Of a DNA stretch of 64,000 nucleotides, positions 25,645 to 34,441 are shown in pieces. A program made the position numbers and the translations under genes. The notes under the pieces were generated by a model. The model did no database searches and was not told the origin of the DNA. It worked only from the letters and a program-made list of their open reading frames with translations. Each line of letters starts with the position of its first letter. The first letter of the stretch is position 1. This DNA is from Amycolatopsis azurea DSM 43854 (GTDB lineage Bacteria > Actinomycetota > Actinomycetes > Mycobacteriales > Pseudonocardiaceae). The stretch is taken from NCBI RefSeq assembly GCF_001995215.1, contig NZ_MUXN01000009.1:37628-101627 (forward strand), read 5' to 3'.

Positions 25645-26846
25645 GGCAGCACCTCCGCCATCGGCACCGGGGACACCGGGATCGCCCGGGTGGGCTCGGG
25701 CAGGCCGAGGAGCCGGTACATCTCGGTGCGCAAGAGCGCTCCGGCGCGCCCCGGCCGGGACGAAAGCGATGCGCGCACCTGCTCGGCCACGCCAGTGGAC
25801 TCCGCCTCACGCAGCTGGGGGAGAAGAGGACTGCCGGGTGTCCATCGCGGCGCGTGTTCGGCGATGACCGCGCTGGGCGTCCCGGGCAGCAACGCTTGGG
25901 TGCCGTCCACGGCGAGGAGCACCGATTTGCCGATGCCGGACGCGTAGGCGGTCACGGAGCCGTAGTCGCCGATGACGTGGTCGGCGGCGATCAAGGCCGC
26001 CCGCCAGCTTCCTTCCGGCCGTAGGAGGGTGAGCCCGGCCCGCAGACAGTCGGCCAGCCACGCTCGAACCTGCCAAAGGCTGTGATGCGACCAGATCTGG
26101 GGGTGCAGGACGCCGAGCACCTGGAACCGTTCGGCCGGGAGCTCGTCGAGAACTCGTTCGAACAGGTCGTGGTGACGTCCGAAGGCCGAGCGGTCGGACC
26201 AGGTCGACGTGACCACCACGAGACGCCGGTCGTCGGAGACGCCGAGGCCGCGCCGGTAGTGATCGCGGAAGGGAAGGCTGGCGGTGAGCCGATCCAGCGC
26301 GATGTCGCCCGCGACGACCGCGGCGGGAACCGCCCGGGGGCAGGTCTCGGCGAGGACGTCCATCTCGCGGTCGTGGACGAGCACGATCGAGTCGGCGCGA
26401 ACCCGTCCTTCCCGCATCAGCTGGCCGGCCTCGAGTCCGATCTGGGGTTTCCAGTCGTGTCCGGCGCCCGGGGGCCGCCACGGCCGGTACTGGCCGAAGC
26501 CGCCACCGTGCGGGATCAGCAGCACCGGGCCGGCGACGTCGTCGATGCCACGCTGACTGGCGGCGAGGACGAGGTCGTATTCGCCGCGCAGTGCCTGGGC
26601 CCAGGGCAGGACGATTCCGCCCTGGGCCGCCACGAAGTCGTGAGTGGCGGGCCAGGACTCCCACTCCGGCACCGTGAAGATCAGCTGGACACGGTGGTCG
26701 GCCTCGAAGAGAGGGAGCAGATCGAGGAGCCGGTTTCCCGCGACCATGTGCGGGATCATCACCAGTACGGATTTGACGCCCTTGCGTGTCGCCCAGTGCA
26801 GATCGCGACTTCCCGCCGGACTGCGGACCCACGATGACTCGGTCAT
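25638..26846 (-). CDS. GT-B-fold glycosyl/glycerophosphotransferase-like protein
   Basis: The start is ATG 26846, preceded by GAGGGGAAA; upstream extension reads through the promoter. The 402-residue protein has two Rossmann-like halves. The first contains VLVMIPHMVAGNRLLDLLPLF and GPVLLIPHGGGFG. The second contains RRLVVVTSTWSDRSAFGRH, VLGVLHPQIWSHHS and ADHVIGDYGSVTAYASGIGKSVLL. The late GD.GS.TAYA.G segment resembles the nucleotide-sugar site of CDP-glycerol glycerophosphotransferases and some GT-B enzymes. No signal peptide. Similar proteins are known from Streptomyces as conserved hypotheticals. The donor and acceptor are unknown. Confidence 0.65.
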   Translation of the reverse strand: MTESSWVRSPAGSRDLHWATRKGVKSVLVMIPHMVAGNRLLDLLPLFEADHRVQLIFTVPEWESWPATHDFVAAQGGIVLPWAQALRGEYDLVLAASQRGIDDVAGPVLLIPHGGGFGQYRPWRPPGAGHDWKPQIGLEAGQLMREGRVRADSIVLVHDREMDVLAETCPRAVPAAVVAGDIALDRLTASLPFRDHYRRGLGVSDDRRLVVVTSTWSDRSAFGRHHDLFERVLDELPAERFQVLGVLHPQIWSHHSLWQVRAWLADCLRAGLTLLRPEGSWRAALIAADHVIGDYGSVTAYASGIGKSVLLAVDGTQALLPGTPSAVIAEHAPRWTPGSPLLPQLREAESTGVAEQVRASLSSRPGRAGALLRTEMYRLLGLPEPTRAIPVSPVPMAEVLPC

Positions 26847-26933
26847 GACATTTCCCCTCGCTCGAACTCCGGTATCCGCGGTCAGCATGGGAGTGGGCGT
26901 GGAGAAAACGGCTTCGGCCGGTGGTCGGTTCAT

Positions 26934-26964
26934 TGACAGATGATCAACGGTGATCGCGATAGTT
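26934..26964 (+). promoter_or_regulatory. Putative promoter of the SARP/NB-ARC gene
   Basis: TTGACA (26934-26939) and GATAGT (26959-26964) are separated by 19 bp, about 105 bp before the chosen start codon. A second TTGACA lies at 26965-26970 without a good -10. Weak evidence by sequence alone. Confidence 0.3.
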
Positions 26965-27069
26965 TGACAATTATGGCGATGACCTGGTCTTACCCGCCGC
27001 CAAGTGGAAAAATCATCCGGCGGGACAGGGGTGGCGAACCCGGGTTCGCCATGGGGAAGGGGCGCACTC

Positions 27070-30000
27070 GTGGAAATCGCTTTGGGAATTCTCGGGCAGA
27101 CGGCCATGCTAATGCACGGGAATGTGGATGTGAACTGGGCCGCCCGCCGGCCGAAGCAGGTGCTGACCGCGTTGCTGACCGCGCCCAACCGGCGTCTGCC
27201 GCTCGACGTCGTCGTGGACTGGGTGTGGGAAGAACACGAGGGGGCGCCACAAGACGCCCATTCCACGCTTCACCAGAACGCGGGCAAGTTGCGGCAGGTG
27301 TTCAACAAGAGATCCGTGCCCGCTGAAGTGAGTGTGGGCAAAGGTGGTTGCCTGCTGGAGATCGAGCCGACGCTGATCGATCACTTCGGCTTCCAGGCCA
27401 TGATGGACAAGGCCCGCCGATTCCGTGAACTGGACCAGCATGACCGCGCGCTGAGCGAAGCGCTGACGGCTGTCCGGTTGTGCCGGGACGATGCCCTGGC
27501 CGATCTCCGGACCGAGCGCGCCGACGGATGGCGCACCCGATGGGACCGTAGCGAGTGGATTCCGGCCAACGCGTTCGTCGTGGCGGAACAATTGGCGCTC
27601 GGACAAGCGGAAGCCGCGGTGCGGAAACTGGCGGAACTCGAACAGGGTCACCCGATGGAGCTGAGCTTCGCGAAATTGAGAATTCGCGCACTGGCCGAGG
27701 CTGATCAACCCGCCGAAGCCGCGGACTTCTTCCGGGCGATGTATGCCCGTTACCGGGAAGCGGGGGAGACGAGGGCAGCGGAAGAACTGCGGGCTGTCAA
27801 CAACGAGGTACTCATCCGGCCGGATCGGGTGATTTCGCGGCGTAAACCGATCACCCCCGATTCCGCTGCGCAAACCGAGCACGTGGTACGGCATTTGCCG
27901 CCGGACGTCGACGACGTCGCGGGAAGGGGCGATCTGATCGCGTTGCTCGACGCGTACACGACCGATTCCGCGGGCGCACCGCGTCGGGCCGTCGTGGTGG
28001 TGAACGGGGGCCCCGGGCTCGGGAAGACGACGTTGGCGGCCAAGTGGGCCCATCGTGCCGAACGGCGATATCGGCACGGCGCGGTCATGCTGGATCTTCG
28101 CGGTGACAGCCAGGCCGCGAAGGCCGACGCGGGCGAAATAGTCGACACGTTGCTGTCCTTGCTCGACTTCCCGGTCGATCAAGTGGTCAACCCGATCGCG
28201 CGCGCCGCGAAACTGAGCGCGCTGCTCGCCCGGCGGTCGATGCTCGTGATCCTCGACAACGTGCGCAGCTCCGATCAGGTCGCGCCGCTGCTGGGGGTGT
28301 TGTCGTCCTGCACGGTGGTGATCGTTTCGCGGTGGCGGCTGAAGTCCCTGTCGGCGAAACTGACCCCGCCGGTGATCAAGGTCGATCCTCTCGGTGACAG
28401 CCATTCCGCGGCCCTGCTGACCCGGCGGATCGGGCACCGCGCGCGAGACGACGCGGCGGGGGTCGAAGAGTTGGTGCGGCAGTGTCGAGGCAACCCGTTG
28501 GCGCTGACCTTGGTGGCGGAACGCGCCGCCTCCCGGGCGGGCACGCGGGTGCGGACCTTGGCGAGCCAATTGCGTGATGCCGACTTGCTGCTGAGCCTCG
28601 GCGACGAAGGAGATTGGCCGGGCACGAGCTTGAGGTCTGCATTCGCGCTGTCGTATCAGGACCTCGATCTCGCCGAACGGCGCGTGTTCGCGCTGATCGG
28701 CCTGCATCCGAGCACCGAGATGACCAGTGAGGTCATCGCCGCCGCAGACGGGCGCCCGGTGTCGGAGGTGCGACGCTCCCTCGACATCTTGGCGGCCGCG
28801 CACCTGGTCGAACACCCTGCCGACCTGGATCGCTTTCGCGTACACGATCTTCTGCATCTGTACGCCGCGTCCCTGGCCGCACAACTGTCCGATGTGGACC
28901 TCGCGCGGCGGAGGATGTTCGAGTTCTATCTGCGCATGGTCATCGACGCCTACCAGTTGACGTTCCCGCACAAGGAACTTCTGAGCATGCCGCCGACGGC
29001 GGCGGCGACACCGACGCCCGGGTTCCGCACTGTCGCCGAGGCACGGCAATGGGTATTGCGGGAACGAACTTCGATCATGGCGGTGATCGCGGCGTCAGAG
29101 GGGATCTTGAACGGTATCTCATGTTTTCTCCCCGCGATGACAACGGAATTCTTCATGTTGCAGGGAAGATTCCCTGACGCGGTCGAAGGGCTGACCATCG
29201 CCGTCAGGGTAGCGACGGCGCAAGGCGACGTGGGCTCGCTGTCGTCGTGTTTGAACGATCTCGCGGTCGTCCACATGCTCATCGGCGCCGACGACGCGGC
29301 CGAACAGTGCCTGCTGCGTGCGCTCGAACTGGTCGACGCCCACGGGATCGCGGTCGGGAGCGCGACGGTCAGGCTGAATCTGGCCCGTGTGCATCTTCAT
29401 GCCGGGCGCGCGGCCGAAGCGGTCGAGAGGTACCGGAAGGTGCTGCCGTCCGTTCGCGAACTCGGCGAGCCGATGTTGTGCGCGATCGCGGAGCGTCGGT
29501 TCGCTGACGCTCTGGTCGAGATGGGCGGACATGAAGAGGAGGCGCTCGATCTGTATCGGGAGGCCTTGTGGCGCTGGCGTGAGGCCGGCGACCGCACCGA
29601 GATGCTGCGGGTGCACGCCACCCTCGGGGAATTGCTGGTCCGGCTCGGCAGGCTTGGCGAGGCGTCGGTGGAATGTCATGCCGGGAAGGCTTTGGCCGAG
29701 GCGAGTGATGACCTCCCGAGTTTGATGAAGCTCAATACGGCCCTCGCGCAGCTGCGGCACGCGGAAGGCGACGACGGGGCGGCGTTGCGGCACGCCAATC
29801 ACGCGGTCGATCTGGCGAACAGATCGCAGCACGCGACCGGTCAGGCGCGGGCCTTGTCGGTCCTGGCGAGGATCCTCTGCGATCACGGCAACCCCGACGA
29901 GGCGCGGAGGCAGTGGCGGAACGCCGCAGAGCTGTACCGAGGCAGGGCGCGATTCGCCAGAGCCGACACGATCGAGGCCTTGCTGGCCGAACTCGATGCG

Positions 30001-30096
30001 CACGGGCCGCTTGTCCCGATGGCCCGTGAAGGTGAGGGGGACACCGTGGCGATGCCCTCGCCGCATCTCCGGATCCTCGGTGGAGGCCGTGCCTGA
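27070..30096 (+). CDS. SARP-type (BTAD) / NB-ARC / TPR regulator of the AfsR class
   Basis: The start is GTG 27070, preceded by GGGGAAGGGG. The protein is 1008 residues with the AfsR order. A winged-helix SARP head covers about 1-95 (IALGILGQTAM, then PKQVLTALLTAPNRRLPLDVVVDWVW). A BTAD domain covers about 105-250 (FQAMMDKARRFRELDQHDRALSEAL). The NB-ARC ATPase has Walker A GGPGLGKT at 313-320, Walker B SMLVILDN near 392 and RGNPLALTLVAERAA near 474. TPR repeats fill about 700-980. AfsR-like proteins activate specialised-metabolism or developmental genes in an ATP-dependent way. The head is less arginine-rich than in typical SARPs, so DNA binding should be checked. Divergent from the GT-B-like gene. 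Confidence 0.87.
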   Translation: MEIALGILGQTAMLMHGNVDVNWAARRPKQVLTALLTAPNRRLPLDVVVDWVWEEHEGAPQDAHSTLHQNAGKLRQVFNKRSVPAEVSVGKGGCLLEIEPTLIDHFGFQAMMDKARRFRELDQHDRALSEALTAVRLCRDDALADLRTERADGWRTRWDRSEWIPANAFVVAEQLALGQAEAAVRKLAELEQGHPMELSFAKLRIRALAEADQPAEAADFFRAMYARYREAGETRAAEELRAVNNEVLIRPDRVISRRKPITPDSAAQTEHVVRHLPPDVDDVAGRGDLIALLDAYTTDSAGAPRRAVVVVNGGPGLGKTTLAAKWAHRAERRYRHGAVMLDLRGDSQAAKADAGEIVDTLLSLLDFPVDQVVNPIARAAKLSALLARRSMLVILDNVRSSDQVAPLLGVLSSCTVVIVSRWRLKSLSAKLTPPVIKVDPLGDSHSAALLTRRIGHRARDDAAGVEELVRQCRGNPLALTLVAERAASRAGTRVRTLASQLRDADLLLSLGDEGDWPGTSLRSAFALSYQDLDLAERRVFALIGLHPSTEMTSEVIAAADGRPVSEVRRSLDILAAAHLVEHPADLDRFRVHDLLHLYAASLAAQLSDVDLARRRMFEFYLRMVIDAYQLTFPHKELLSMPPTAAATPTPGFRTVAEARQWVLRERTSIMAVIAASEGILNGISCFLPAMTTEFFMLQGRFPDAVEGLTIAVRVATAQGDVGSLSSCLNDLAVVHMLIGADDAAEQCLLRALELVDAHGIAVGSATVRLNLARVHLHAGRAAEAVERYRKVLPSVRELGEPMLCAIAERRFADALVEMGGHEEEALDLYREALWRWREAGDRTEMLRVHATLGELLVRLGRLGEASVECHAGKALAEASDDLPSLMKLNTALAQLRHAEGDDGAALRHANHAVDLANRSQHATGQARALSVLARILCDHGNPDEARRQWRNAAELYRGRARFARADTIEALLAELDAHGPLVPMAREGEGDTVAMPSPHLRILGGGRA

Positions 30097-30425
30097 GCGG
30101 CCCGAATTCGTACCGGTGAGTAATCACCGAAAAGAGTGACGTCTTACTTGAATCTTCTACTCAAAGGTGTTTTTGGGACTGCCGTACCTGATTTAATTGC
30201 GAACATTCTTCGCTCTCGGGCTCCTTCTTTGACTACTTGTCAGTAGGCCAAGAAGTGGGGCCCATCTCGGCGTTGGTGATCCGGTCATGCGCTGCCGGCA
30301 TTGCGAGTATCCGGCATTGGGAACTTGCGCTCGCGCAGAGTGAAACCGCATGTCAGACCATCGTGTGCCGTGTCGCCACGGTGGTGTGATGGGCCGCTTT
30401 TCGGGCTTGCGGGGGTATAGGTAAC

Positions 30426-30558
30426 CTAGCTCCCGTCGCCCCACAAGGGGACCCCCGATCGGTACCTGATAAACCTGCGGAGAAACTCTTCGCGAGCTTA
30501 AAGATTCTACCTCGTCCGGCTGAGCCCGGCATGTAGCGAGTCGCGAGGAAGGAGCTAG
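30426..30558 (+). ncRNA. Possible structured RNA of unknown class
   Basis: CTAGCTCC (30426-30433) pairs exactly with GGAGCTAG (30551-30558). Between them lie several small hairpins (CCCC-ACAA-GGGG, CCGGC-TGA-GCCCGG, CTCG...CGAG). TATAGGT just before 30426 could be a -10. The stretch has no coding sense and lies in the 597-bp gap between the SARP gene and the tandem-HTH gene. It does not match a riboswitch or housekeeping RNA that I know. Weak, offered as a candidate only. Confidence 0.25.
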
Positions 30559-30628
30559 CCGGCGTGAGTCCAAGTATTTGGATCGTGTACGTGATGCGGC
30601 GATAAACATCGCGTGCTGCGAGTGGGTC

Positions 30629-30668
30629 CCGGTTTCCTGGGTGCGGCGACGCCCGCCCGGGAAACCGG
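30629..30668 (-). terminator. Hairpin after the tandem-HTH gene
   Basis: CCGGTTTCC (30629-30637) pairs with GGAAACCGG (30660-30668), with further wobble pairing inward. It begins 26 bp past the minus-strand stop at 30694. Confidence 0.55.
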
Positions 30669-30693
30669 CCCCGGATTGCCGGGCAAGACGTGG

Positions 30694-31095
30694 CTATTGC
30701 CGCCCTCGGGGGCGAAGCACGACGCCCTCGGCGAGCAGGATCCGGCGGGTCTGGTTGTAGCTCATGCCATGGATGTCCGCCAGTTGCCGGATGCTCCGGC
30801 CGGCGAAGTAGGCGTTGACAAGTCCGGGTGGTGTAGGCGGAAGCTGGATCTTCGGCGGACGCAGCTTGACGCCCGCGGCCAGCAAGGTGGCCCGCGCCTT
30901 CCGGTAGCTCAGCCCGAAGCGCTCGGCCAGGTTCTCGATCGTCTCGCCCTCGTCGTAGAGGCGGACGAGTTCCTCTCTCGGCGAGCCGGGGTCATCCCCG
31001 TCTTCGGCAGGGCCGGTATGTTCGCCGGCGCCGTCATCGTCTTCGGTCATCGGATCATCGCCGCCCCGCGCAGGTGATCGATCGTCTTCCGACAT
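30694..31095 (-). CDS. Small protein with two tandem HTH repeats
   Basis: The 133-residue protein has a strongly acidic, disordered N-terminus (1-40, many Asp/Glu). Two copies of a 38-residue helix-turn-helix unit follow: ELVRLYDEGETIENLAERFG...RATLLAAGVKLRP at about 42-80 and LVNAYFAGRSIRQLADIHG...RILLAEGVVLRP at about 92-130. Each resembles a homeodomain-like resolvase/transposase-type HTH with the turn at GLSY or GMSY. It is probably a DNA-binding regulator able to contact two half-sites. The acidic tail might tune binding or mimic DNA. Divergent from the sugar dehydrogenase gene. Target unknown. Confidence 0.75.
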   Translation of the reverse strand: MSEDDRSPARGGDDPMTEDDDGAGEHTGPAEDGDDPGSPREELVRLYDEGETIENLAERFGLSYRKARATLLAAGVKLRPPKIQLPPTPPGLVNAYFAGRSIRQLADIHGMSYNQTRRILLAEGVVLRPRGRQ

Positions 31096-31382
31096 GAGGC
31101 CCCTGGTGGGGCCGAGTTCAGCCCGATCCTCCAGTCAAGGGCACGGAGGCTCGGACTCACACCGCTAAGCGAGTGCTCCACCCGAATGTGGCCGCCTTCC
31201 TCGGTGTGCATGGTCTCCATTCCGCGTTTGCTTCGATGCATCTCGATAGCTCGAAGGTGGCGACTTTCGGCGGAAAGAAACCGACGAAAAGCTCGCGGAT
31301 GGAGGTACCGCCACTGCTCCGCCCGCTGTTGAATTGGACCAGCTGAATTGGACCAGACCATTCGACGGTGATTGGAGTCCCC

Positions 31383-32576
31383 ATGACGCGACGGCATCTC
31401 CGCCGGGGGTTGTCCCTGGTGGCCGCGCTCGCCCTGGCTGGAGCGCTGCTCCCGACAGCGAGCAGCGCGGAACCCCAAGAATCCCAGGCCGGACGGGCTG
31501 TTCCGCTCGGCGAGCTGACCGCCACGGCGACGCAGGTCGCGTCCGGGCTGGTCAATCCCACCGCGATCACGGCGCTCAACGACGGGAGCGGCCGGATCCT
31601 CGTCGTCGAGAAGAGAGGCGTCGTCCGGTCCTACCATCCGCAGACCGGGCTCGCCGCCAAGCCGTTCCTGGACATCAGCGACAAGGTGAACGGCGCGGAC
31701 GTCGAACGCGGGCTGCTCGGGCTCGCGATCGCCAGGGACAAGCGGGTCTACGTCGCCTACACCCGCAAGTCCGACAGCGCGGTGACGCTGTCGCGGGTCC
31801 GGCCGGACACCGGTGAGCTCACCGAGCTGATCACCCAACCGCATTCCGAGTATCCCAACCACAACGGCGGCCAGCTGGCGTTCGGCCCGGACGGCTACCT
31901 GTACTGGGGGATCGGCGACGGCGGCGGCGGGGGCGACCCGCTGGCCAGCGGGCAGCGGCTGGACACGCTGCTGGGCAAGATCTTGCGCGTCGACGTCAAC
32001 CGCGCGTGCCGTCCGCTGAAGTACTGCGTCCCGGCGACCAACCCGTTCGTCGGCGTCGCGGGCGCGCGGGCGGAGATCTGGGCGTACGGGCTGCGCAACC
32101 CGTGGCGCTTCTCCTTCGACCCGGCCGACGGTTCGCTGTGGATCGGCGACGTCGGCCAGGGCCGGTTCGAGGAGGTCGACCATCTCGCCAGGGGCAAGGG
32201 CGGCGCGAACTTCGGCTGGTCCTGCAAGGAAGGGCCGGTCGTGTTCGACCAGACCCGCTGCAAGGACGGTGTGACCTACACGGAGCCGGTGTTCCACTAC
32301 ATCTCCGGCGCGGAGGGCTGCGCGGTGATCGGCGGGCACGTCTACCGCGGCAGGAAGTACGCGTCGCTGGCGGCCGGGACCTATCTCGCCACCGACTTCT
32401 GTCAGGGAACGGCCTGGGCCGTCCGCAAGAAGGCCGACGGCACCTACGAAAGCGCCCGGATCGGCGAGTTCCCGCTCGACGCCACCACGCTCGGCACCGA
32501 CCAGAACGGTGAGCTCTACCTGGCCGAGGAAACGCCCGGCGGGCTGCACCGGATCTCGTTCGCGCGCAAGGGCTGA
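31383..32576 (+). CDS. Secreted PQQ-dependent sugar dehydrogenase (GSDH/Hhip family)
   Basis: ATG 31383 follows GGAGT and starts a signal peptide (to about 30, cleaved near SSA). The 397-residue protein has the six-bladed beta-propeller of soluble aldose/sorbosone dehydrogenases: VVEKRGVVR, ERGLLGLAIA, HNGGQLAFGPDGYLYWGIGDGG (the PQQ/calcium face), LRNPWRFSFD, WIGDVGQGRFEEVD, and VIGGHVYRG. It should oxidise extracellular sugars with PQQ, although many actinobacterial members are untested and PQQ may come from outside. Divergent from the tandem-HTH gene, followed by a bidirectional terminator. Confidence 0.9.
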   Translation: MTRRHLRRGLSLVAALALAGALLPTASSAEPQESQAGRAVPLGELTATATQVASGLVNPTAITALNDGSGRILVVEKRGVVRSYHPQTGLAAKPFLDISDKVNGADVERGLLGLAIARDKRVYVAYTRKSDSAVTLSRVRPDTGELTELITQPHSEYPNHNGGQLAFGPDGYLYWGIGDGGGGGDPLASGQRLDTLLGKILRVDVNRACRPLKYCVPATNPFVGVAGARAEIWAYGLRNPWRFSFDPADGSLWIGDVGQGRFEEVDHLARGKGGANFGWSCKEGPVVFDQTRCKDGVTYTEPVFHYISGAEGCAVIGGHVYRGRKYASLAAGTYLATDFCQGTAWAVRKKADGTYESARIGEFPLDATTLGTDQNGELYLAEETPGGLHRISFARKG

Positions 32577-32583
32577 CGAAACT

Positions 32584-32614
32584 CCCCGGCCGCGTCCGCC
32601 CGGCGCGGCCGGGG
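32584..32614. terminator. Bidirectional hairpin terminator
   Basis: Arms CCCCGGCCGCG (32584-32594) and CGCGGCCGGGG (32604-32614) pair perfectly around a 9-nt loop between two convergent stop codons. Confidence 0.8.
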
Positions 32615-32616
32615 TC

Positions 32617-33768
32617 TCATCCCGTCCTGGGCAGCCGGACCTCGACCGTCCAGCCGCCGTCCGGGGCGGGGCCCGCCTGCGCCGACCCGCCCAGTGCGGT
32701 GGCCCGCTCCCGCATCCCGACCAGCCCCATCCCGCCGCCGCCGTCCGGTTTCGGCCGCTGTCCGGCGGGACCGTTCGTGACGACGAGCGTGACCGTTTCC
32801 GGCGCGAACCCGAGTTTCACCGCGCGTGCCGCGCCAGGGGCGTATTTGGCCGCGTTCGTCAGCGCCTCCTGCGCCGCGCGGACGAGGGTGTGCGCGACAC
32901 CGCCGCCGAGCGCACCAGCGACACCTTCCACCTCGAAGGGCACCGTCTCGCTCGCGCACAACGCGGCCAGGGTCTTCTCCAGCGGCAAGGCGTCTTCGCG
33001 CAGTTCGTGCACCGCTTGCCGCATCCGCCCGATGCCGTCCACCGCCAGCGACCGGGCACGGCGCACGGCATCGCTCGCCTCCGCGTCCCGTCCTTTCGAG
33101 CCGAGGGCGTCGGCCATGTCGAGTTGAAGGGCGATGCCGGTCAGCGAATGCCCGAGGACGTCGTGCAGTTCCCGCGCGATCCGTGTCCGCTCCAGCAGCG
33201 CGGCCTCCCTCGATTCGGACGCGGCCGCGCGCCGGGCTTCGGCCGCGGCGCGTTCGGCGTTGGAGAGCGCGTCCCGCCGGTCGCGGCGCGCGATGCCGAG
33301 CAGCACCGGCAGGCCCACCGAAAGCGCGAGCCACCACGGCCACACGTCCGTGTTCGGCGTCACCGCGCCGACCACCGCGACCGCCACCGCGCAGCAGACG
33401 GCGTCGAGGACGGCCACCGCGACCGCCTGGGTGCGCGAGGCGAGTTTGATCCCGGCGACCGCGGCGGCGAGATAGGCGAACATCGGCGCGAAGGTGTTCG
33501 GGGCCAGCGGCAGGAGCACCGCCGCGGACACGGCGTATCCGCTCGCGAGCAGGAGCCGCGCCCGCTGCGGGATCCGGTCCCACGGCAGGAACGACGCCAG
33601 GGCGAAGAGCGCGACGAGGACGAAGAGCACGGTGGTCAGCGGCCGGACGTGCACCTGCTTGGTGGAGATCCCGACCCCGGTCACGACGATCGCCGCCGTG
33701 ATCAGGGCGGGCCGGATCAGCCTGTCGGCGACCCATTCGCGGCGGAGCACCGTCGCGTTTCCGGTCAT
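32617..33768 (-). CDS. NarL-type sensor histidine kinase
   Basis: ATG 33768 is preceded by AGGAG; the protein is 383 residues. About five hydrophobic segments fill residues 18-160, with no large extracellular domain. HisKA_3 phosphoacceptor: ARELHDVLGHSLT with His202. The HATPase domain shows QEALTNAAKYAP near 293 and GGGMGLVGMRERATALGG near 344-361, both canonical. It should phosphorylate the LuxR-type response regulator at 34442, encoded divergently with a small membrane protein between. The sensed signal is probably membrane-derived. A 9-bp inverted repeat at 33781-33802 lies just upstream of its ribosome site. Confidence 0.92.
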   Translation of the reverse strand: MTGNATVLRREWVADRLIRPALITAAIVVTGVGISTKQVHVRPLTTVLFVLVALFALASFLPWDRIPQRARLLLASGYAVSAAVLLPLAPNTFAPMFAYLAAAVAGIKLASRTQAVAVAVLDAVCCAVAVAVVGAVTPNTDVWPWWLALSVGLPVLLGIARRDRRDALSNAERAAAEARRAAASESREAALLERTRIARELHDVLGHSLTGIALQLDMADALGSKGRDAEASDAVRRARSLAVDGIGRMRQAVHELREDALPLEKTLAALCASETVPFEVEGVAGALGGGVAHTLVRAAQEALTNAAKYAPGAARAVKLGFAPETVTLVVTNGPAGQRPKPDGGGGMGLVGMRERATALGGSAQAGPAPDGGWTVEVRLPRTG

Positions 33769-33780
33769 CGGGGCTCCTGA

Positions 33781-33802
33781 GGGTGGAGAGGGTTCTCCAC
33801 CC
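33781..33802. promoter_or_regulatory. Inverted repeat upstream of the histidine kinase
   Basis: GGGTGGAGA (33781-33789) and TCTCCACCC (33794-33802) are exact reverse complements with a 4-bp spacer. The repeat lies in the divergent promoter region, 13 bp from the kinase start. It could be an operator for the partner response regulator or a 5' hairpin in the kinase mRNA. Confidence 0.4.
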
Positions 33803-33887
33803 GAAGATACGGCCGCCGCCGCACGACGGCGCGCGTTCACCGCCATAGCGTCGGAGTGTCTTCGAAAACTTGCCCGAGGGGGAAACG

Positions 33888-34427
33888 ATGAGCACTCCTG
33901 TCGAGATCGTCCTGATCGTCGCCGCGGTCGGATACGTCCTGATCCGCCGCATGGCCGGAGACGTCGCCGAAGCCAAGCGGATGCTGTTGCTGCCCGCGAT
34001 CCTCGCCGTGATCGGCCTGTCCAATGTGGACGAAAGCGTGCAGTCCGCGACCGCGATCGTGTTCCTGGTGGGCACGCTCGCGGTGAGCGTCCTGTTCGGA
34101 GTCCTGCGGGGCGTCAGCATCCGGATCTACCAGCAGGACGGCGTCGCGCACATGCGCTATACCTGGCTCACGATCGCGCTGTGGGTCCTGAACGTGGGCG
34201 CCAAGGTCGGCGCGAACCTGCTGCTCGGCCTGATCACCGGGGTCGCCTCCGGCGGGAACAGTGTCATGCTGACCATCGGCGTCGGGATGCTCGTCGAAGG
34301 AGTCGTGGTGCTCGCCAGGGCGGTGCGCACCGACAGCCGTATCGTCTGGAAGAAGGGCGAGGACGGCAAGGCGCACACCACCTCGCCGTTCCTCGACGAT
34401 TTGCAGGCCAGGATGACCCGCCGCTGA
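33888..34427 (+). CDS. CcdC/DUF1453-like membrane protein
   Basis: ATG 33888 follows GAGGGGGAAA. The 179-residue protein has four to five membrane helices: VEIVLIVAAVGYVLIRRM, then a pair around LLLPAILAVIGLSNV and AIVFLVGTLAVSVLFGVLRG, and a late one at SVMLTIGVGMLVEGVVVL. The RRMAGDVAEAKRM loop after helix 1 and the overall plan suggest the CcdC/DUF1453 family of unknown function. It is co-transcribed with the response regulator 14 bp downstream and may modulate the kinase across the divergent promoter; that role is inferred. Confidence 0.7.
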   Translation: MSTPVEIVLIVAAVGYVLIRRMAGDVAEAKRMLLLPAILAVIGLSNVDESVQSATAIVFLVGTLAVSVLFGVLRGVSIRIYQQDGVAHMRYTWLTIALWVLNVGAKVGANLLLGLITGVASGGNSVMLTIGVGMLVEGVVVLARAVRTDSRIVWKKGEDGKAHTTSPFLDDLQARMTRR

Positions 34428-34441
34428 CCGGAGGTACCCAG

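Noticed and set aside
30426..30558. c-di-AMP (ydaO) or other known riboswitch
   Set aside because: The conserved core sequences that I remember for ydaO, cobalamin, TPP and SAM classes are not present, and no suitable downstream gene follows on the plus strand.
30193..30609. Minus-strand frame of 138 codons
   Set aside because: Low-complexity translation over the candidate structured RNA; no start signal.
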